Shown here: piece after piece, positions 62,871 to 64,000 of the stretch
Layout of the letters: each line of letters starts with the position of its first letter
How positions within the stretch are numbered: position 1 is the first letter of the stretch
NCBI RefSeq assembly: GCF_000422985.1
Contig: NZ_AUHC01000012.1
Span: 39,480 to 103,479 of the forward strand
From: Erythrobacter cryptus DSM 12079
GTDB lineage: Bacteria; Pseudomonadota; Alphaproteobacteria; Sphingomonadales; Sphingomonadaceae
Reading direction: 5' to 3'
DNA length: 64,000 bases
Notes under the pieces: generated by a model
The model's database searches: none
What the model was told of the DNA's origin: nothing
What the model saw: only the letters and a program-made list of their open reading frames with translations
Translations under genes and position numbers: made by a program

Positions 62871-63692
62871 CTAGCCGGCATCGCCATCGGCAGTCCCACG
62901 GCCCTCGGCCGTGGCGGCGGTCGATCCGGCAGCGCCCGAGGCGCCCGCGCGCTCCCACCAATGGGGCCGGCGCCGGGCATTGCCGGTGCCGACCTCGTTC
63001 ATCGTGCGCGCATCATAGAGCCGCCCGCCCAGCATCACCTGCTCGATATCGTCGGAATGGGAAATATCCGCGCTCGGATCGGCCGCCAGGATCACGAGGT
63101 CAGCGAGCTTGCCCGGCTCGATGCTGCCGATGTCGCGCGCCATGCCGAGCGATTGGGCCGCGTTGATGGTGCCGGCCTTGAGCGCCTCGACCGGGCTCAT
63201 CCCGCCGCGCACGAAGCTCCACAGCTCCCAATGCGCGCCAATCCCGGCCTGCTGGCCATGCGCGCCGATGCTGACCTTGACCCCGCGGCGGCTCAGCTTG
63301 CGCGCCTCGCGGGCGTTGTTGTCATCGACAAAGGCCCAGTCGGGTGCCTTGGTGCGCCGGCCGGTCTCGGCCAGCAGCAGCCTGGGCGGGGTGTGCACCA
63401 GCAGCGGGTTTTCCCAGACATTGGTGGCCTGGCGCCAATAGGGATCGCCCGCCAGCCCGCCATAGGTGACCACCAGCGTCGGGGTGTAATTGCTGTTCGA
63501 AGCACCAAAGAATTGCAGCACGTCCTCATACATCACGTCGACCGGGACATTGTGCTCGATGGTCGAATTGCCATCGGCGACCAGGTTCATGTCCATCCCG
63601 AACAGCGATCCGCCCTCGGCCACCACCAGCATGTTCTCCGCCGCGGCGGCGCGCGCCACCATCTGGCGCTGTTCGCGCCGCGGCTGGTTGTA
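62871..63692 (-). pseudogene. Amidohydrolase, C-terminal part, cut by an insertion sequence
   Basis: The last 273 or so residues of a metal-dependent amidohydrolase of the type that carries an N-terminal beta-propeller. Motifs: YNQPRREQRQMVA, STIEHNVPV (metal His), TPTLVVTYGG, VSIGAHGQQAGIGAHWELWS and EPGKLADLVILAADPSAD. The upstream part, including the first metal-binding HxH, is separated by the IS element. The frame is continuous with the transposase, so a fusion protein could be made, but amidohydrolase activity is not expected. It converges with fliA, 12 bases apart. Confidence 0.85.
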
Positions 63693-64000
63693 AGCCGTGG
63701 ACTCATTAGCTGCGATCCATAGGCGAGTTGAGAAGAGTTTGGCAGCGGCGAGGAAGTTGTCGGCGCGTTTGTCGTATCGCGTGGCCAAGCCTCTGGCGTG
63801 CTTGAGTTTTCCGAAGAAGCGCTCGATCAGGTTGCGATAGCGGTAGAGGAAGGAGCTGAAGGCGAAGCCCTTCTTGCGGTTGGCCTTTGGCGGGATGTTG
63901 GCGAAGCTGCCGCGCGCCTCGACCTTGTCGCGGATGGCGTCGCTGTCATAGGCCTTGTCGGCGAGGAAGATGCTGCCTTCCGGCACGGCCTCGAGCAGCG
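63693..64000 (-). mobile_element. IS5-family insertion sequence (IS427-like group), partial
   Basis: The element enters at a TA dinucleotide inside the amidohydrolase codon TAC, where the expected SYNQPRR reads ATAYNQPRR-like instead. Everything from here to the window end is transposase sequence. The other end is outside the window, so the inverted repeats cannot be compared. The boundary is inferred from where amidohydrolase homology begins. Confidence 0.75.
63693..64000 (-). CDS. IS5-family transposase, C-terminal part
   Basis: About 102 residues of a DDE transposase. LADKAYDSDAIRDKVEARGS contains the second catalytic Asp, and FLYRYRNLIERFFGKLKHAR with GLATRYDKRADNF contains the Y-(2)-R-(3)-E-(6)-K signature including the final Glu. 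The chain ends STRLWIAANESTA, where family members normally stop; here no stop codon occurs and translation runs into the amidohydrolase. The N-terminal part is beyond the window. Confidence 0.9.

Overview
The window is a G+C-rich chromosomal segment (about two thirds G+C by eye) from an alphaproteobacterium, most likely a sphingomonad (Sphingomonadaceae/Erythrobacteraceae type). This rests on gene style: two large TonB-dependent receptors with 'QGRQQALADVPVAI'-like plug starts, a PabB-PabC fusion, cysteine-free ribosomal protein L33, a RibA with a decayed RibB-like domain, and compact gene packing with ATGA/GTGA/CTGA overlaps. No tRNA, rRNA or CRISPR array was seen. Calls come from reading the translations; no database search was run.

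Left part (1-31 kb) is mostly housekeeping. It holds the 3' end of glnD, a TonB receptor, a divergent yggS/thiE-like pair, ftsK, a second TonB receptor, a GDYXXLXY/DUF2157 membrane pair, pstS divergent from a membrane diguanylate cyclase, and a thioesterase-S9 peptidase pair divergent from a Xaa-Pro aminopeptidase. A VOC protein is followed by a broken cupin gene. A perfect parS centromere site preceded by five 11-bp repeats comes next, suggesting an origin-proximal position. Then follow a HerA-like ATPase, pabBC-rluA-arfB, rpmG, lolA, phoA, xth-ribA and a secreted beta-helix protein.

Middle part (31-45 kb) is metabolic. It holds two small lipoproteins, a four-gene acyl-CoA operon (acyl-CoA dehydrogenase, class III CoA-transferase, thiolase, FAS1/MaoC-type dehydratase), PPK2, phenylalanine hydroxylase, a GlsB-like protein, UppP, an M13 peptidase, an MsbA-like ABC exporter and an intracellular PHA depolymerase.

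Right part (45-63 kb) is a flagellar cluster. The minus-strand operon flgBCDEFGHIJKL-motA-motB is transcribed from about 54.9 kb. Divergent from it is a second, reduced stator-like pair: a MotA homologue lacking the first membrane helix, and a tiny MotB-like protein that keeps the membrane Asp. Next come a diguanylate cyclase, flgA, flgM, flgN, a lytic transglycosylase, flhA and fliA. Three sigma-54 (-24/-12) promoters sit before flgB, flgA and the transglycosylase-flhA-fliA operon, and a possible sigma-28 promoter precedes flgM. This implies a sigma-54 then sigma-28 hierarchy.

The right edge is an amidohydrolase gene cut by an IS5-family element that runs off the window. The transposase reads in frame into the amidohydrolase because the insertion did not create its usual stop codon.

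The items most worth following are the reduced stator pair, the parS site with its 11-bp repeats, the CTG start inferred for ribA, and the IS fusion.
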